Assembly: GCA_030248295.1 (NCBI GenBank)
Contig: JASANH010001644.1
Coordinates: 1 to 64,000, forward strand
Source: Mesodorylaimus sp. YZB2_4
Taxonomy: Eukaryota; Nematoda; Enoplea; Dorylaimida; Dorylaimidae
DNA: 64,000 nt
Reading direction: 5' to 3'
Shown here: piece by piece, positions 10,315 through 20,065 of the stretch
Layout: each line of letters begins with the position of its first letter
How positions within the stretch are numbered: position 1 is the stretch's first letter
Translations under genes and position numbers: made by a program
Notes under the pieces: model-generated
Databases searched by the model: none
What the model saw: only the letters and a program-made list of their open reading frames with translations
What the model was told of the DNA's origin: nothing

Positions 10315-11336
10315 ATGAAAACAGTGCACGGCCATCGTGAAAGGAGCCGCCCATCGTTCCAGACACATGGCCAAAGTGCACTGGTTGGAGGCCCCAGGCC
10401 GTGGTCGGCGTACAAAGGCCGAGGGAAGAAAACGAATGACGGAAGAAGAGCACGCCGAATACAAGCGGAAAAATTTCCGGAAGTAAGTTCACTTTACTTG
10501 CCTTTTATGCCTGTGGCTTTAGCCAACTATTAATAATGTCCATACCCCTCGAGTATAAGGGACATACAGTGTGTCATTATGGCCTGGGTGAACATCGAGA
10601 CCCTCCTTAGAAGTAATGGGTTTCCAGTCTTAGCTCAGCACGTTGTCCTCTGAAGGCCAGAAAAGTCAGCCTATTGACCAATTACAATTTCACAACTTTA
10701 CTCTCATTTCTTTTCAGCAGAGGAAGTCGGTCGCCATCACCACCAGCGCCACTGCGCCCAGCACCGCCACCCCTCCCGCCGCCGTTCCCATCGTGTCCAC
10801 TGCCGCCACTGCGTCCACCGCCCCTCCCGCCACCGCGTCAACCGCCGCCACTGCGTCCACCGCCGCCCCTACCGCCACGCCGTCCACTGTCACCTCAGGC
10901 GGAGCCACCAACCCGCCGGTCATGCAGGACATGAAGGATCTTACGGTAAGCAGCTTTTGTTTATGGGAGACCAGATATCCTTGCCTGAGAACTTTTACGG
11001 GATCATTTTCGATTCCTATAAAACCTAGTCATTTTGGGGCACCAATTGTTGGCTCAATGTCTTCAGAATAAGCCTGTTTTACATTTACAGGAATCAGTCA
11101 CGGGCGCCATCGTCGTCGTACCCGTTGCCGTTGATCCCACCGTGCCCCCACAGGACCGTACAATAATTACGTCTTGGCTCGGGCAAAGCATGCCTGACTT
11201 TCCGACGACAACCGGCCAAGTGATTCGGGTAATGGTGGGCGCCGAGTTCACGTTGGTGGAGGGCAGGGTGACCAGAGTCGTACAGTATATTAATGGGCGT
11301 GTCGGACATGTGGTAGCTTTGAATGATGAAAGTTGA
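10315..11336 (+). CDS. Spliced three-exon gene with Ala/Thr-rich region, unknown function
   Basis: Three exons join in one frame: 10315-10491 (donor GTAAG-type), about 10721-10945 (acceptor TTTTCAG, donor GTAAGC) and 11092-11336 (acceptor TTTACAG). Both introns are phase 0. The product is about 215 residues: a basic Arg/Lys/Gly-rich N terminus, a long Ala/Thr/Pro low-complexity linker, and a compact Val-rich C-terminal region ending in LNDES. I do not recognise it. It lies between the truncated polymerase and the next promoter, where the polymerase palm domain should be, so it may have come with the rearrangement. Introns are unusual for a Polinton structural gene. An upstream exon is possible. 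Confidence 0.55.
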
Positions 11337-11535
11337 AGATTGTATTTTTGAGAGAATGTTAGCGGTGATTTTTGTTAAAAAAAAACGTTGAAAAATGATT
11401 CCCTTATTTGAACGGGATCCTGAGTCGTTTGAAAAAGTTGGAAAAGACAAAAGATAGAAAGCGAAGCATGCTAAATTATAAGGTCATTCATGTTTCCCGC
11501 CAGTTTTTCAAATAGCTGATATGTGGCTGATGGCT

Positions 11536-11659
11536 GCAAGAAAAATCCAAAAAAGATCACCCATCAGGAACTTCACGCGTAAGATCACCCAAAAGATCAC
11601 CCGCAAGATCACCCATCCTGACACCTATAAAATGCGATGGCCAAGCCGAGCTTGTCAGT
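11536..11659 (+). promoter_or_regulatory. Promoter with AAGATCACCC repeats, TATA box and TCAGT initiator
   Basis: Four AAGATCACCC boxes lie between about 11552 and 11614. TATAAAA follows at 11626-11632 and TCAGT at 11655-11659; the initiator A is 31 bp from the TATA start. The TCACCC core also fills the polymerase upstream region, which suggests shared control of early genes. Confidence 0.75.
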
Positions 11660-11706
11660 TGAGCAGTTTTTGATCCGTCAGATGGAGCTCTTTGTTCATC
11701 AAGGCA

Positions 11707-12069
11707 ATGTTGATTAAAAGTGTAACTGGCTACTGTGTCGTTATGCCCGCCTGGGCTGTGAGAAAAATCGGGATGATCCATGGAAATGAATTAAACGCCA
11801 CCCAAATTGGACGACAGTATTCGCCATCGTATTTTGTGGTGGAAAAGTGGTTGAAGCTTATCCGACGGACCATCGAGTGTGGCGCAGCCTATGAAGAGGA
11901 CGGTAGTGCCTATACGAACGGAAGAACAATGATCATTCGTCACCGTTTTGATTTCGTTATTGGGTTCGATGATCAAGCGCAAAAATTTACTAATTTCCTT
12001 CATGTGGTCGTCAAAGGTGGACACGTTTATACGGCTTATCCACGTGAACAGGCCAGGTGGGAATCGTAA
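11707..12069 (+). CDS. Unknown Polinton accessory protein (about 120 residues)
   Basis: An intact frame directly downstream of a well-formed promoter. ATG 11707 is the first long-frame start; a 12-codon upstream frame begins at 11683. The N terminus is hydrophobic. The middle has Trp/Leu/Arg helices, and the C terminus is a run of beta-like segments (FDFVIGF, then HVVVKGGHVYTAYP). By eye this end resembles the last strands of small nuclease folds of the BECR type, but I see no catalytic set and cannot confirm it. It sits between the spliced gene and the Bcl-2-like gene, in the usual place for host-interaction genes. Function unknown. Confidence 0.55.
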   Translation: MLIKSVTGYCVVMPAWAVRKIGMIHGNELNATQIGRQYSPSYFVVEKWLKLIRRTIECGAAYEEDGSAYTNGRTMIIRHRFDFVIGFDDQAQKFTNFLHVVVKGGHVYTAYPREQARWES

Positions 12070-12399
12070 TTCTATTGTTGTTCATGAGATACTGTACAGT
12101 ACTGATGTGCCCTTGCGTTTTTGTGTGTGATGTATGTTCTTGTTATTCTATCTTAGTGATGGCATATTTAGTGTAGAATACATGACTCTGGTATCAAATT
12201 GTTGATTGGCCACTTATACTGGCCCCCACAAAGTCAACATGACTGTACTGGCATAATGTACAGAAGTCTAAAGGCATTTTAAAATGGGCCTAGAATGAGC
12301 GAATTCAAATAGGTGAGACGCCATTTCGAATTCAAGTGCATGGGATGTGCAGGCAGCACTTTTGAATATTTTTGAAGTACATCTGAGCAACTAAGCGAC

Positions 12400-12432
12400 T
12401 ATAAAAGCGGAGTCGCAGTACTTTCAATCACT
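12400..12432 (+). promoter_or_regulatory. Core promoter of the Bcl-2-like gene
   Basis: TATAAAAG at 12400-12407 with an initiator-like TCACT at 12428-12432, about 30 bp from TATA start to A. No TCACCC boxes are seen here, unlike the two upstream promoters. Confidence 0.6.
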
Positions 12433-12453
12433 GTCAGCTTGTTCTGTCTGGGA

Positions 12454-12807
12454 ATGGCCGGTTCGGTAACGAGTCAAGTTGTCAGGGATTTGATTTTGCG
12501 GAGCATTGGTGACGCTGGCCCGCCACCTAGTCAATACGCATCGGACATGCGTCGGGCAGTGAAAAAAGTTTTTCAAGAACAACGATTCTTACTGATTGCT
12601 GACGTGAAATCGATTGAAATAACCAGACTCAAGCAGGTCGCAGATAAAGTGCTCGCCAGTGGTATCACATGGCAGAGAATTGTGGCATTCTACGTCTTTG
12701 TTGCCCACTACACCCGATTCGCCCCAACAAGTGCTGAGTTTTTGTTACATTTATTGATCTCTTATTCCAATACAAAACTACGGTCGTGGATCGATAATCG
12801 TACTTAA
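12454..12807 (+). CDS. Bcl-2-like apoptosis regulator homologue
   Basis: 117 residues, open and uninterrupted. The strongest mark is a BH1-like segment, Gly-Ile-Thr-Trp-Gln-Arg-Ile-Val-Ala-Phe (about residues 69-78), matching the Trp-x-Arg-Ile/Val-Val core of Bcl-2 proteins, followed by an aromatic/hydrophobic helix. Upstream, DMRRAVKKVF could be the BH3/alpha-2 region. Near the C terminus LRSWIDNR resembles the Trp-Ile of BH2, after which the protein stops. No C-terminal membrane anchor is visible. In viruses such proteins delay death of the infected cell, and adintoviruses are reported to carry them. It has its own promoter and, unlike the core genes, no lesion. The call is by motif and needs a profile search. 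Confidence 0.68.
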   Translation: MAGSVTSQVVRDLILRSIGDAGPPPSQYASDMRRAVKKVFQEQRFLLIADVKSIEITRLKQVADKVLASGITWQRIVAFYVFVAHYTRFAPTSAEFLLHLLISYSNTKLRSWIDNRT

Positions 12808-13084
12808 GATGATTTCCTTATGTTCCAAACTGATTCTAGCCCAACAGTGAAAAGTGTACTTGTACTGATCATGCTGTGCACTCCATACTTTTGCTCTTCG
12901 GGTTCGCCCAGTGATCATGACGTATCCATTCACCTAAGTGCTTATTTCCATATAATCAATGTGCATGTGTTAGGACCATAATGAAATGGATTCAGCTCAA
13001 CGTGAGATGGCCGGAAGCTGCCGCTTCCGCTGTAGGTCATAGCGTAAGAATAAGATTATCGGCAGTATTATCTTTCTAGTGATT

Positions 13085-13324
13085 ATGACCATTTTGGGAA
13101 GCACCTTACCTCCCAAGAAAATTATCAAGGGACGACTAAATCGACTACAAAATATCACCCTGCTCTCTGCTGCTAATGAACATATTTGTTTCACCAACCA
13201 AACGGGCGGTCTGTTTGCCACCTATCACAAATGCATTCTGAAAACTTCCAATCGTTGCCAGCGACAAGTGATTTTAAAAAGATATAAGATTAGATCACGT
13301 TTTGTCACATGCTTTCAGCGTTAG
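13085..13324 (+). CDS. Small unknown reading frame
   Basis: 79 codons from ATG 13085. Several Cys, Lys and Arg residues; no motif I recognise. It is preceded by a shorter frame from 12981. No TATA box is seen close upstream. Position in the accessory block of the Polinton is the only support. Confidence 0.3.
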   Translation: MTILGSTLPPKKIIKGRLNRLQNITLLSAANEHICFTNQTGGLFATYHKCILKTSNRCQRQVILKRYKIRSRFVTCFQR

Positions 13325-13415
13325 CCCCTGCTTATTGAATGCGTAGATGACAGAAATAAAAGTATACAAGTTTATTTGCCATTTCCACGGTAACCACCAT
13401 CCGAGCACACTCATT

Positions 13416-13613
13416 TTAAGCCTGTCTAAACATATCCACCACATCCATGCCTCGAGACGGATACATCTTCAAAGCGTCCATGTTACTTGCATAGGCTTCT
13501 CTGTCCAATCTCATAGACACAACTAAAATGCTCTCATTCCTGTCACTGTGACATATCAGGTCCATATCAGTTCTTAAATTTGAAATGTCACGTGGTGGTT
13601 TTCCTGGACCCAA
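13416..13613 (-). CDS. Small unknown minus-strand frame
   Basis: 65 codons from ATG 13613, hydrophilic, with Asp/Arg/Met-rich text and no recognised motif. It would be the only minus-strand gene of the element. It may be chance. Confidence 0.2.
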   Translation of the reverse strand: MGPGKPPRDISNLRTDMDLICHSDRNESILVVSMRLDREAYASNMDALKMYPSRGMDVVDMFRQA

Positions 13614-13671
13614 TGAACGTTGGCTTCTAAAGCGTTATGATTGAACTTGGAGAAGGCCATTTTTTGGGTAG

Positions 13672-14689
13672 TTAATTTACGAGAGCGAAACTGCTCATGG
13701 GCTTACTGTATCACGTGACGAAGTACGTAAATTCCTCTCTGGAGTTGACTCTTACATTTTGGTCAAGCCTAAAAGACAACATTTTGCTCTTAATCGTGGC
13801 ATTACCTCGGGAATTAATGGTGTCCATCTGGGTGATTTGGCTGACAAGCAGAAATTAGCAGCCTGGAACGACAAGTATCGATTTTTGCTGATTCTAGTTG
13901 ACGCCTTTAGCAAAAAGTGGTGGGTGGTGCTAGTCAGGATCAAGGGCGCCCAGGCCATGACCGAGGCCTTTATCAGTGTCTACGCCGACAAAAGAAATCG
14001 ACCGAAAGCCTAGCAGGTCGATCGTGGGACTGAATTCTACAACAAGTCAGTCAAGGATCTATTCACAAAGATGGGTATCCGCATGTATTCGACTCTGAGC
14101 GAGATTAAAGCCAGCATGGCCGAGAGGGCAGCTAGAACACTGAAGGGAAAATATTTAAGTACCTGCTTCATAACCCAATTAGGCGATATATTAATGTTTT
14201 GTCTGATTTGGTCGAGTCCTATAATAATAGTGTTAGCCGTGTCATAAAAAAAAAACCAAAAAATGTCACGCCTGGGAGCATTGATTTGGTTTTAAGAACT
14301 TGTATCCTGATAATTGGAAAGTGTATCCTGAGCATCAACGCAAAGAGAAACCCGTGTTCGCTGTTGGTGACTCTGTTCGGATCGCAAAAGAGAGGCATCC
14401 CTTCCATAAAAGTTATTTGGCCACTTGGTCTGAGGAGATTTTCACAATTCGAGCCATATTGCGTCGAAAGCCTATCGTGTGCAAATTGACTTCCGAGACT
14501 GGCCCTATCGAGGGTACATTTTATGCTCAAGAATTACAAAAAGTAACCCCTACTGGCGTTTATCGCATCGAGAAAATTTTGCGTCGACGATACAACATAG
14601 CTGGTGAACGTGAGGTGCTGGTCAAGTGGCAAGGGTTTAAAGAATCCGATATTGTCACTGGAGATTTGGATGAGGAAGAAGAATTATGA
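13672..14689 (+). pseudogene. INT: Polinton integrase with C-terminal chromodomain
   Basis: Retroviral-type integrase that would insert the element. The frame opens after a TAG at 13669-13671. DDE core: first Asp in the GDLAD segment (about 13830), second in QVDRGTEFYN (about 14022), Glu in AERAARTLK (about 14120). An in-frame TAG just before the second Asp (about 14011) is the first break. Frameshifts follow near 14155 and again in the 14260-14310 region, where the SH3-like and linker part resumes. The end is a chromodomain (YRIEKILRRR...VKWQGF, about 14562-14650) and an acidic tail. Chromodomains on Polinton integrases are known and may steer insertion to marked chromatin. No intact protein can be made. 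Confidence 0.9.
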
Positions 14690-14706
14690 AAAGCTCTACA
14701 GTGTTC

Positions 14707-15058
14707 ATGACTAGCTCGGGCAGCAGGCATGATTTTCAGCAAAATAGTCATACTTTATTTAGCAATGTCTGGATTGAACCATATGCTCGAGTATAGAGTC
14801 ACCTTAGCCGCCTGTTATATACAAACGTCTTTGCCTGTCGCCTTAGTGTGTACTGCTATTGTGGTGCCCAGTCTGTATATTGACAGGATGGTGCCTATAG
14901 TCGGCGTATACTCCAGTGTCCTCAGTGATGTTCAGCGCACTTACGTTTGTCTATTAACTAACAACGTCTCTACAATTACTTGTCATATCACTGATATCAA
15001 GGGAGAAGACTTGTCTTACGATGCCGTTCCTTTGGTTGTTTTGCATTTTCGTGAGTAA
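14707..15058 (+). pseudogene. Minor capsid (penton-like) protein, internally deleted
   Basis: Starts at ATG 14707, only 18 bp after the integrase stop. The first 29 codons look like the usual N terminus (Ser-rich with a Phe-x-x-Asn box), then hit a stop at about 14794. The other frame carries the C-terminal part and ends in VVLHFRE at 15058. The Leu-His-Phe-Arg ending after an ITDIKGE-type segment is the signature I rely on for the Polinton minor capsid family. About half the expected length is missing in the middle, so this copy is inactive. Confidence 0.65.
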
Positions 15059-15148
15059 TCTTGAATGATACTCTTATTCTCACGTCATTGGAGCACAAAA
15101 AGTCCGGTGTAGAAATAAATATCCGTAATATTTTCATGTTTCATAGTC

Positions 15149-15360
15149 ATGGCAGAGCAGCCTCGTGCTCGTTCTAACCAGCCAGTTTATTGTTTGCACT
15201 TGTTTTCCATGTTTGACAAAACCAATCCTTCCAAAACGGCCATACTTGAAAAGAAAAAGACTCGTGAGCCTAAAGGTCCTCCAAGTCGGTGGTTCGAAAA
15301 CGTTTATTGAAACGCAAACGCATTAGCAAGAAGAGTAAGAAGGTCCAGACGAAAAAATGA
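15149..15360 (+). pseudogene. Small basic core-like protein, frameshifted
   Basis: ATG 15149 opens a frame that reads 54 codons and stops at 15313. A second frame over 15293-15360 is almost entirely Lys/Arg. The join is broken by indels. A small, very basic protein beside the capsid genes fits a DNA-condensing core protein, as in adenovirus-like elements; that role is inference. Its TGA (15358-15360) overlaps the ATG of the major capsid gene. Confidence 0.5.
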
Positions 15361-18300
15361 ATCGACTAGATACTACTGTGGACTTGGACGTGTTCTCTGA
15401 TCCGCCAGAAGAAAGAAGTGTAGCCGAGAGTCGTGAAGAAATTATAACTGTCAATGTGTCTTTGCCTAATGATGATGTAAATACTGCCTTGGAATCTCGT
15501 ATCCCTAGCATCCCTAACTGGTTCACTGATTTGTCGCCTACTCTCCTGGAATTGCACATGAAAATCCAGTATGTAACTGATGAAGAAACGGAGAAAGGCA
15601 TACCCAGGACAAAACAAATCGGCTTGTATTGTATTGTATTGTATGACTTCGACTGCGAAGCACAGATCGTGCACTGATAAAGCAGAAGGACACATAAACG
15701 AAAGAAAATAAACAGCTCATGTCGAGTAAAACTAATCATAACGGGGTCAAGGAATGTAATTCAGAACGTTTGTCTTAAAACTTGTCACATAATAAGTCCA
15801 GGCGACTTCGTTTGGTATTGAGTTCCATAGAACAATCGATGAGTATTCAAATGCCTGTTTAAACGATTCAGTTCGAGGTCGAGAATTGTTGAGATGGTGT
15901 GGCGGCAATCCAATGCGGTGACTGCGGCGTAGTCCGGATTGGTCGGTGTGAGCAAAACGGGCATTTGGATAAGCATGGTAAGCGTGATAGAACTTGTAAA
16001 ATTGAACGAGTTTCAGTTGTTGACGGCGACGCTCGAGACTTGACCAATTCAAATCTTGAAGAATGCGGGAGTAATCGGAATGCCAGTCGTTCTTTATACA
16101 TTGGGCTGCAAACTTTTGAGAGCGTTCAAGGTCTTTGATTGATTGTGATTGAATAGGATCCCACGCAGAGCAGCCGTATTCCAATTTTGGAAGTACGCAG
16201 GATGTGTAAACTATTTGTAAAACATGGGTGGCGAATTTCCCAAATTTCTTCCTAAACGCACCAACCATACGCCGAGCCGCAGCCGCAATCAGATGACAAT
16301 GATCTTTAAATGAGAGATCGAAAGTAAAATGCGCCCCGAGGTATTTGACCACGTCGGTGAACAAGATCGGAACTCCTTTGAGAACGATTTGATGATAGTC
16401 ATGCCTCTTATGATCAAGATGGAAGACGCACGCTTGTCTCTTTTGCGCGTTGAACACGAGACCACTTTCACTTATGAGCTGATCTATGAAATCGATTGCA
16501 GGCTGAAGAGTTTCTGATATGGTTTCAGCCACTTTGGACGGTGCTAATAAAACGAGATCATCGGCGTATGCTTGTAGAAGTATGTCTGGTTTGAAATTTT
16601 CGGCAGACCATGCCTCGAACTTTTCCAAAATAGGATTCATGATTGCAATAAATAAAGTTGGGGCCAAAACGGACCCTTGAGGTACACCGGATGGAACTGG
16701 AATCGTCCTTGAAACAGCTGAGTCCACAGCTACCATTTGTGAGCGACCACGTAAATAGGACGATATCCAACGTACTAACTTTGGACAGAGTGAATGATGG
16801 TGTAATAAGACGCTGAGCAATCGGTTGTGATGAACACGGTCAAATGCTTTTCGAAGATCAAATAGCACAGCCCCCACTGCACGATAAGCTGGCCGAGGAG
16901 AATTCAGCCAATCATGAATCGACTGTGACATTCGAATAAGTGGAGTAGATGTCGAATGACGAGGACGGAAGCCATGTTGATTTCTTGATAGTTTCAGACG
17001 AGGAAGTAATAATCGATTCACATGCTTCTCACAGATTTTGGAGATAAGAGGGAGCAAAGAGATCGGGCGGTAATTGGAAGCTACATCACGGTTCCCCGGT
17101 TTTGGGATAGGGACCACTTTAGCTAGTTTCCATGCCTCAGGGAAACTTTCTTCTAGCAGTGATCTATTGATAATGATGGTCCCTGGGAGTACAATAGAAC
17201 AAGAAATACGTTTAAGAACGGCGGCAGTAAGACCGTCCAGCCCTGGCGCGCTTCGAGATTTGAGTCCATTGATCATCTTTTTGACGAAGGCTTCATCAGT
17301 ACAAAAATGACTGAAATCAAGATCATCCATGACAGGGAGCTCACATGAAATGTCGGGCTTATCGTTGAAGTTCATACAAAAAACAGATTGCAAAAGCTCA
17401 GCCTTTTCCACAGAAGAATGATAGAACCGATCGAAGTTGTCCTTCAGGGCGGGAATTGTTTGATCGTCCGGATCGAATTTTCGGAAAGTCCGCCAAAAGT
17501 CTGCTGGTGACTGGGCCGATTCGAAGATTTTGGTGACGTAGTTTCTCTTCGCTTGACGGAGCTCACGGCGACATCGGCAATTAAGAAAGAGAAACCACTG
17601 GCGATCGCTGTCAGAATCAGACAATTTCCATCGCTTATAAGATGCATTTTTTTCGCGAATGAGCCTTAGGAGACCGCACGATATCCAAGGATGACGCTTA
17701 TGAGGTTTTCGCTGGCGCTTAGGAACAAGCTCGTCCAGAATTGCCGCTAATCGCTGATGAAAGATCGAGCAAGCTTGACTCACCGAAGATGCAGATCGGA
17801 TTTGGTGAGGCAGGTCCTCATCAATAATTCTTCTTTGGCTTGGTACCGAATGTATTAATGTCCATGTTTTCTGGTGTGACTGTTTATTTAAACAATCAGC
17901 TGGTTCTGCAAAACAGCAGCTGCTTGCCCTGGAGCGCTTATTTGGATGTTTTGTCCAATTACTCGTATGATCAGAGGAAATCGTGGTTGAGTAGCAGTGG
18001 GTGGTACGATGGTGGCCTGCAAGGACTCTCACCCGAATTATTGAACACCTTCAAGCCATACTATGACAGTGGCACTGGGCACCTGATCGGGCCTATTCAG
18101 CTGGACTTTTTCAAGATTCGTAAATATATGATTCCGGGTGTCGAGATGGTCATTCGCCTGTTCCGACGAGATCCAAAGGCCTTCATTTTGTACACGATAG
18201 ATCCTGCTAAAAAAGAAGATCACAGTTACCATTGAACGGGCCTATTTGCACGTCCGCCGCATCAGACTGCACGACACATCCTTTGCAGCCATGGAACGAC

Positions 18301-18869
18301 GACTGATGACCACGCCGGCCGCCTATAGCTTCAATGACACCATTCTTAAACCGTTGATTGTGCCTGAAAATGTCTTATCAGTGGACGCTTGCATCTATAA
18401 GGGCTTACTGCCCTCTCGCCTGGAAATTGTGCAGTTGATGCAACGTGATTTCGCTGGACCCATAGCCAACAACCCGTTCATGTTCCAGCCATTCAATATG
18501 AAAAACGTAACCCTGGAGAAAAATGGCCTATTAGTTACAGCACCATACCAGTGTGACTTTGTAAAAAATGATTATGTACGCATGTACTTGGACTATTTTC
18601 TGAACTCGGGCTGCTCTCTGGAAAAAGCGGGCATGTCAGAAATCAGTTACGAAAATTATGGTAATTACTCAACCATCATGAGCTTTCACTTGGAACGCTT
18701 TGACGAATGTGGGAGTACTTTAAAGCCGACCAACGAGTACGGCAACCTACGGTTGAAAATTGACTATGACAGTTCTGTTATTTTGCAACGCCCATTGGTC
18801 ATTTTGTGTTTGCTGCGTTTTAATCGCACTATCAAAATTAATGTTCAGGGAATGCTGATGTCTCAATAA
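15357..18869 (+). pseudogene. MCP: Major capsid protein (double jelly-roll type), split by a LINE
   Basis: The N-terminal 90 codons run from 15357 to 15626. The rest resumes in the same phase at 17843 after a 2.2 kb LINE, reading VPNVLMSMFSG and YLNNQLV, which fits the first jelly-roll strands of the Polinton capsid family. A 1-base slip in an A-run near 18207-18213 shifts the frame (stop at 18233-18235). The C-terminal 210 codons then run to 18869, with segments NNPFMFQPFN and YGNLRLKI typical of the family. Without the LINE and the slip the gene would be about 430 residues, the normal length. So only two lesions are visible, and the LINE insertion may have been the killing event. Confidence 0.88.
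15627..17836 (-). mobile_element. 5'-truncated CR1/Jockey-like LINE inside the capsid gene
   Basis: The reverse transcriptase frame is open on the minus strand from the insertion edge (17836) to the stop at 15747. It lacks the endonuclease domain. Motifs: NQHGFRPRHS, DLRKAFDRVHH, SGVPQGSVLAPTLF, catalytic YADDLVLL, and a C-terminal VLWNSIPNEV box. The 3' end is a (TACAA)n-type tail at 15627-15645. The target duplication is GGCTTG at 15621-15626 and 17837-17842. No stop interrupts the frame, so the insertion is younger than the decay of most Polinton genes. 5' truncation is the usual outcome of target-primed reverse transcription. Confidence 0.92.
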
Positions 18870-18953
18870 ACTAAGGCGTTCTGATCCTGTTGTTGCCATT
18901 AAAGTCTACATAAGCACACACACACACACACATGACGAAACCAATATACAGTC

Positions 18954-19598
18954 ATGGCTAGCGGTAAAAAAGCCATGGTTGTTTTGCAAACTCTGTTCAC
19001 CATGACCATTGCCGGCAGCACTTCTTGCGGCAAAACCCACTTTGTCATGGAGTTGATAAAAAATCGTGACAAAATGCTCAGTACTATCTTCAAGAACGTC
19101 TACTATCACTATGCCGTGTGGCAGCCCGTGTTTGATGAAATGGAAAAGGTGGATGGAGTCAAGTTCTCAGAATGATTACCAAGCATAGACGAGTTAGATT
19201 CGGATTCGCTGTTGGTCTCAGATGATTTGTTCCCGCAACTGGCCCAAAATAAAGATTCAGTGGAGTTATTCTGTGTCAAGTCGCATCATAAAAATATCAA
19301 TGTCATATTCATAACCCAATTGTTTTTCTATGATTCTAAAGTCATGCGCTGCGTGACTAGAAATTCGCATTACGTAGTTCTTTTCAAGTCACCCAGGATG
19401 GCGGCCGTGGTTGAACAATTGTCTCGACAAATCTGGCCGCAGAAACCAAACTATTTGCTGGATGCTTACAACAAAGCCACGAAAGACAAACCTTACAGCT
19501 ATCTCTTTCCCAACCTACATCCAAGTACCGATGAAAAATTAGCTGTGCTCTCTGATATCTCACCTACTAAGAATGATGATCCACATGTTTTTATATAG
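18954..19598 (+). pseudogene. ATP: Packaging ATPase (FtsK/HerA-like), one nonsense codon
   Basis: The protein would pump DNA into capsids. Walker A is AGSTSCGKT (about residue 20). Walker B is LLVSDDLF (about 19209-19232). A downstream SHHKNINVIFITQ box resembles the sensor region of Polinton ATPases, and the C-terminal YLFPNLHPST follows the family. The only lesion is a TGA at 19173-19175 between the two Walker motifs, where the family has a glycine; one base change from GGA would explain it. Length is normal for the family, about 215 codons. It starts at ATG 18954, 85 bp after the capsid stop. Confidence 0.9.
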
Positions 19599-19627
19599 GT
19601 TGATGAGATTTTATAAAATCTGTCGTC

Positions 19628-19948
19628 ATGGGGAGCCATCTCACGTCTTTGTTGTTCCCTGATTTAAAAATTCGGTTCTATTCTACTGATAAAGTCGTCA
19701 AGAAAATTTTGTCAAAAGTCTCCGACCCTTTGGTGCAGGCCATCGCTGAGTTGGCCCTGAACATTTTACACAACGAGAATTGGAATGTCAGCAAGACGGA
19801 TAAAGCAAAATTAACCAAGTACAGACACCCATGGTCTATCTTTCTATCTTGGCCAATCGTCACGAGACGTTGGCCAGAAAAAGGCACTTGATTAAAACAA
19901 AAGGGTTTCGATTCGTCAGATTATTATTATTACGAATAACCTTACCTT
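19628..19948 (+). pseudogene. Conserved Polinton late protein, frameshifted
   Basis: Starts at ATG 19628. The segment AELALNILHNE followed by a Lys-Leu-x-x-Tyr helix and an Arg-Lys-Arg-His-Leu-Ile block matches, from memory of the family pattern, an uncharacterised protein conserved in Polintons and adintoviruses. A frameshift near 19830 moves the helical repeat into the next frame. The end runs into TTATTATTATTACG at about 19919. Function in the family is unknown; position after the ATPase suggests a virion role. Confidence 0.55.
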
Positions 19949-20065
19949 ATGTCGAGAGAAATGGTATTGGTGCCCGAAGCAGAATGGAGGCGACTCAAAG
20001 ATCAACAACAGCAGCCCTCGATGAATCAGTTTGTACGAACATCGCACTGGACAAAAAAGTTTTAA
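19949..20065 (+). CDS. Short conserved late-protein start
   Basis: 38 codons from ATG 19949, beginning MSREMVLVPEAEW and then Gln-rich, ending at TAA 20063-20065. A Met-Val-Leu-Val-Pro-Glu start just inside the right terminal repeat resembles the first residues of a Polinton/adintovirus late protein. It is either truncated or always short. Confidence 0.4.
   Translation: MSREMVLVPEAEWRRLKDQQQQPSMNQFVRTSHWTKKF

Noticed and set aside
15357..15677. Separate 106-codon gene at 15357
   Set aside because: The last 17 codons read into the inserted LINE tail; the first 90 are the N terminus of the capsid gene.
17840..18032. N-terminal extension of the LINE reverse transcriptase frame to 18032
   Set aside because: Beyond 17836 the minus-strand frame is antisense capsid sequence; the open frame there is coincidental.
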